This document shows positions 6,967 to 7,663 of a stretch of DNA of 7,663 bases, one piece after another. Position numbers and translations under genes: made by a program. Origin of the DNA: Microcella sp. (GTDB lineage Bacteria; Actinomycetota; Actinomycetes; Actinomycetales; Microbacteriaceae); assembly GCA_020216895.1 (NCBI GenBank), contig JAIWOM010000066.1, positions 1 to 7,663 of the forward strand, read 5' to 3'. Position 1 is the first letter of the stretch, and each line of letters begins with the position of its first letter. The notes below the pieces were generated by a model. It was not told the DNA's origin. It was given only the letters and a program-made list of their open reading frames with translations, and did no database searches.

Positions 6967-7041
6967 TGGTGGGCGATACTGGGATCGAACCAGTGACCTC
7001 TTCCGTGTCAGGGAAGCGCGCTACCGCTGCGCCAATCGCCC
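6967..7041 (-). tRNA. tRNA-Val (anticodon GAC)
   Basis: A full cloverleaf reads on the minus strand: acceptor GGGCGAT/ATCGCCC, D-arm with GCGCAGCGGTAGCGC, anticodon stem CTTCC/GGAAG with loop CTGACAC (anticodon GAC), and T-arm ACTGG-TTCGATC-CCAGT. Discriminator A (6970) is followed by an encoded CCA (6967-6969). It reads GUC and probably GUU valine codons. It is the last intact tRNA of the Gly-Cys-Val operon, 32 nt after tRNA-Cys. Its T-arm has a near-perfect complement in the downstream trailer. Confidence 0.97.
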
Positions 7042-7058
7042 ATTTCTGGGATGTTGCC

Positions 7059-7165
7059 GGTAGTCGACCAGCGAGGTGGCGACGGGATTCGAACCCGTGT
7101 GCACGGCTTTGCAGGCCGCTGCCTCGCCTCTCGGCCACGCCACCGTGGGCACGACCTCGACTACC
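7059..7165. repeat. 9-bp inverted repeat flanking tRNA-Cys
   Basis: ggtagtcga (7059-7067) and tcgactacc (7157-7165) are perfect inverted copies. In the precursor they lie 12 nt before the tRNA-Cys 5' end and 6 nt after its 3' end, so they can pair and clamp the tRNA between them. A second overlapping hairpin, gacctc/gaggtc (7153-7158 and 7167-7172), can form in the Gly-Cys spacer and would compete with the clamp. A processing role is inferred only. Confidence 0.5.
7074..7144 (-). tRNA. tRNA-Cys (anticodon GCA)
   Basis: The acceptor stem is GGTGGCG/CGCCACC with discriminator U73, the known cysteine identity base. The anticodon stem GGC/GCC region carries loop CTGCAAA (anticodon GCA), and the T-arm is ACGGG-TTCGAAT-CCCGT. 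CCA is not encoded (CGC follows), so it must be added by the nucleotidyltransferase. It is the middle gene of the cluster and is flanked by a 9-bp inverted repeat. Confidence 0.97.
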
Positions 7166-7180
7166 AGAGGTCATTGCTCG

Positions 7181-7252
7181 AGCGGATGACGAGATTCGAA
7201 CTCGCGACCCTCACCTTGGCAAGGTGATGCGCTACCACTGCGCCACATCCGC
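7181..7252 (-). tRNA. tRNA-Gly (anticodon GCC)
   Basis: The acceptor stem is GCGGATG/CATCCGC. The D-arm has GCGCAGTGGTAGCGC, the anticodon stem is TCACC/GGTGA with loop TTGCCAA (anticodon GCC), and the T-arm is GCGAG-TTCGAAT-CTCGT. Discriminator is T (7181) and CCA is not encoded. It is the first gene of the minus-strand operon and reads GGC/GGU, abundant glycine codons in GC-rich genomes. Confidence 0.97.
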
Positions 7253-7285
7253 ATTTCGCCTCCCGCTCTCGCGGGGTGCATCGAA

Positions 7286-7315
7286 ACTCTAGCCCAACTC
7301 TCCGGCGAGGGCCAA
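7286..7315 (-). promoter_or_regulatory. Promoter candidate for the tRNA Gly-Cys-Val operon
   Basis: On the minus strand, TTGGCC (7310-7315) and TAGAGT (7286-7291) are 18 nt apart and would start transcription near 7279, about 27 nt before tRNA-Gly. The leader contains a small hairpin, CCCGC-tctc-GCGGG (7262-7275). The same TAGAGT hexamer appears before thrS. This is prediction from sequence pattern alone. Confidence 0.5.
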
Positions 7316-7365
7316 ACCGAGCGGAAGGCGTGTCGCCACCCGCCCGCCGACCCCCGTGCGTGCCG

Positions 7366-7395
7366 TCGGAACCGCCGCGTGGGATGTGGCAAGAT
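7366..7395 (+). promoter_or_regulatory. Weak promoter candidate for tRNA-Val(CAC)
   Basis: CAAGAT (7390-7395) lies 10 nt before the tRNA, with TCGGAA (7366-7371) 18 nt upstream. Both boxes are poor matches to consensus (CAAGAT keeps the A and final AT of TATAAT). The short gap leaves almost no 5' leader. The 153-nt divergent region between tRNA-Gly and tRNA-Val must hold a plus-strand promoter, and this is the best site I see. Confidence 0.3.
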
Positions 7396-7405
7396 AGTGC
7401 CGCAC

Positions 7406-7481
7406 GGGCGATTGGCGCAGTTGGTAGCGCGCTTCCTTCACACGGAAGAGGTCATCAGTTCGAGTCTGGTATCGCCCACCA
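7406..7481 (+). tRNA. tRNA-Val (anticodon CAC)
   Basis: The acceptor stem GGGCGAT (7406-7412) pairs with ATCGCCC (7471-7477). The anticodon stem CTTCC/GGAAG carries loop TTCACAC (anticodon CAC), and the T-arm is ATCAG-TTCGAGT-CTGGT with one T-G pair. Discriminator A and an encoded CCA (7479-7481) follow. It reads GUG, a very frequent valine codon in GC-rich genomes. It is divergent from the Gly-Cys-Val operon and shares acceptor and anticodon stems with tRNA-Val(GAC), indicating common ancestry. Confidence 0.97.
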
Positions 7482-7495
7482 GCACGACTCTCGCA

Positions 7496-7509
7496 TCCCG
7501 GTCTCGGGG
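7496..7509 (+). terminator. Possible weak terminator after tRNA-Val(CAC)
   Basis: A short stem, CCCG-gtct-CGGG (7497-7508), extendable by a T-G wobble, lies between the tRNA-Val(CAC) end and the stop codon of the convergent gene. There is no T-tract on the plus strand. It may stop transcription only weakly, or it may be chance pairing in GC-rich DNA. Confidence 0.25.
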
Positions 7510-7511
7510 GC

Positions 7512-7663
7512 TCAGCGGTGCGCCGCACCGACGAGCCGGCCGGCCGCGGCGGCGACGCACCACCCCACGAGCGCGGCCAGCGCGCTGGTGAGCGCGACCA
7601 CGACCACGACCACGACCTGCGTCAGCAGCCCGAGCGTCGCACCGGAGGCCGCGAGGCCGAATC
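7512..7663 (-). CDS. C-terminal end of a membrane protein (partial)
   Basis: A minus-strand frame enters from the right edge and stops at TGA (7512-7514), giving 49 residues. They hold a strong hydrophobic helix with seven consecutive valines, continuing into ALTSALAALVGWCVAAAA and ending in the short basic tail GRLVGAAHR. This is a clear C-terminal membrane segment of an otherwise unseen protein. The valine run comes from a near-perfect hexanucleotide repeat (7595-7617). Its stop lies 31 nt from the convergent tRNA-Val(CAC). The family cannot be named from this piece. Confidence 0.7.
   Translation of the reverse strand, partial: FGLAASGATLGLLTQVVVVVVVALTSALAALVGWCVAAAAGRLVGAAHR
7595..7617. 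repeat. CGACCA hexanucleotide tandem repeat
   Basis: The unit CGACCA repeats about 3.8 times without interruption. On the minus strand it reads as alternating GTC and GTG codons and encodes seven valines in the membrane helix of the partial gene. Gain or loss of a unit would add or remove two valines without shifting the frame. Confidence 0.8.

Noticed and set aside
6813..7292. Plus-strand open frame of 159 codons across the tRNA cluster
   Set aside because: It reads through the complement of three tRNAs and the terminator. Its apparent motifs (such as GDTGIEPVTS) are the well-known false protein made by translating tRNA genes.
6869..7481. Genomic island or prophage insertion at the tRNA cluster
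   Set aside because: No integrase, phage or transfer gene is visible, and the duplicated tRNA end is only 72 nt from its parent, leaving no room for an element in this window.
7379..7591. Plus-strand open frame of 70 codons containing LAQLVARFLHTEEV
   Set aside because: It is the translation of tRNA-Val(CAC), a common false ORF.

Overview
The window is very GC-rich (about 70% by eye), with GTG starts, TANNNT-type -10 boxes and strongly GC-biased third codon positions. It carries the gene pair thrS-HIT (Ap4A phosphorylase-like) and a tRNA cluster Gly(GCC)-Cys(GCA)-Val(GAC) divergent from tRNA-Val(CAC). Together these point to a high-GC actinobacterium. Microbacteriaceae is my best guess, but it is an inference.

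Layout, left to right. (1) Positions 1-1005, + strand: the tail of an unidentified gene, then pdxY (pyridoxal kinase) 7 nt downstream, probably one operon. (2) Positions 1073-3681, - strand: thrS followed by a HIT-domain nucleotide phosphorylase gene, 14 nt apart, converging on pdxY. A short intergenic stretch upstream of thrS holds a perfect 16-bp palindrome and a possible promoter. (3) Positions 3747-6792, - strand: a membrane glycosyltransferase of family 2 with an N-terminal MshEN/T2SSE_N-type domain, overlapping by 17 nt a polytopic membrane protein with GT-C-like architecture. The promoter is placed so that the glycosyltransferase mRNA should be leaderless. (4) Positions 6869-7481: an RNA block with an intrinsic terminator, a decayed tRNA-Val remnant, tRNA-Val(GAC), tRNA-Cys(GCA) and tRNA-Gly(GCC) on the - strand, then tRNA-Val(CAC) on the + strand. 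(5) Positions 7512-7663, - strand: the C-terminus of a membrane protein running off the window.

How the parts work together. thrS and the HIT gene link threonine charging with disposal of diadenosine polyphosphates, which aminoacyl-tRNA synthetases make as by-products. The two-gene glycosyltransferase cassette looks like an envelope or extracellular polysaccharide system whose product cannot be read from sequence. The most unusual points are its regulatory-looking N-terminal domain with altered ligand-motif residues, its predicted leaderless start, and the tRNA-Val remnant that can pair with the T-arm of the intact tRNA-Val. I see no CRISPR array, insertion sequence, phage gene or defence system.
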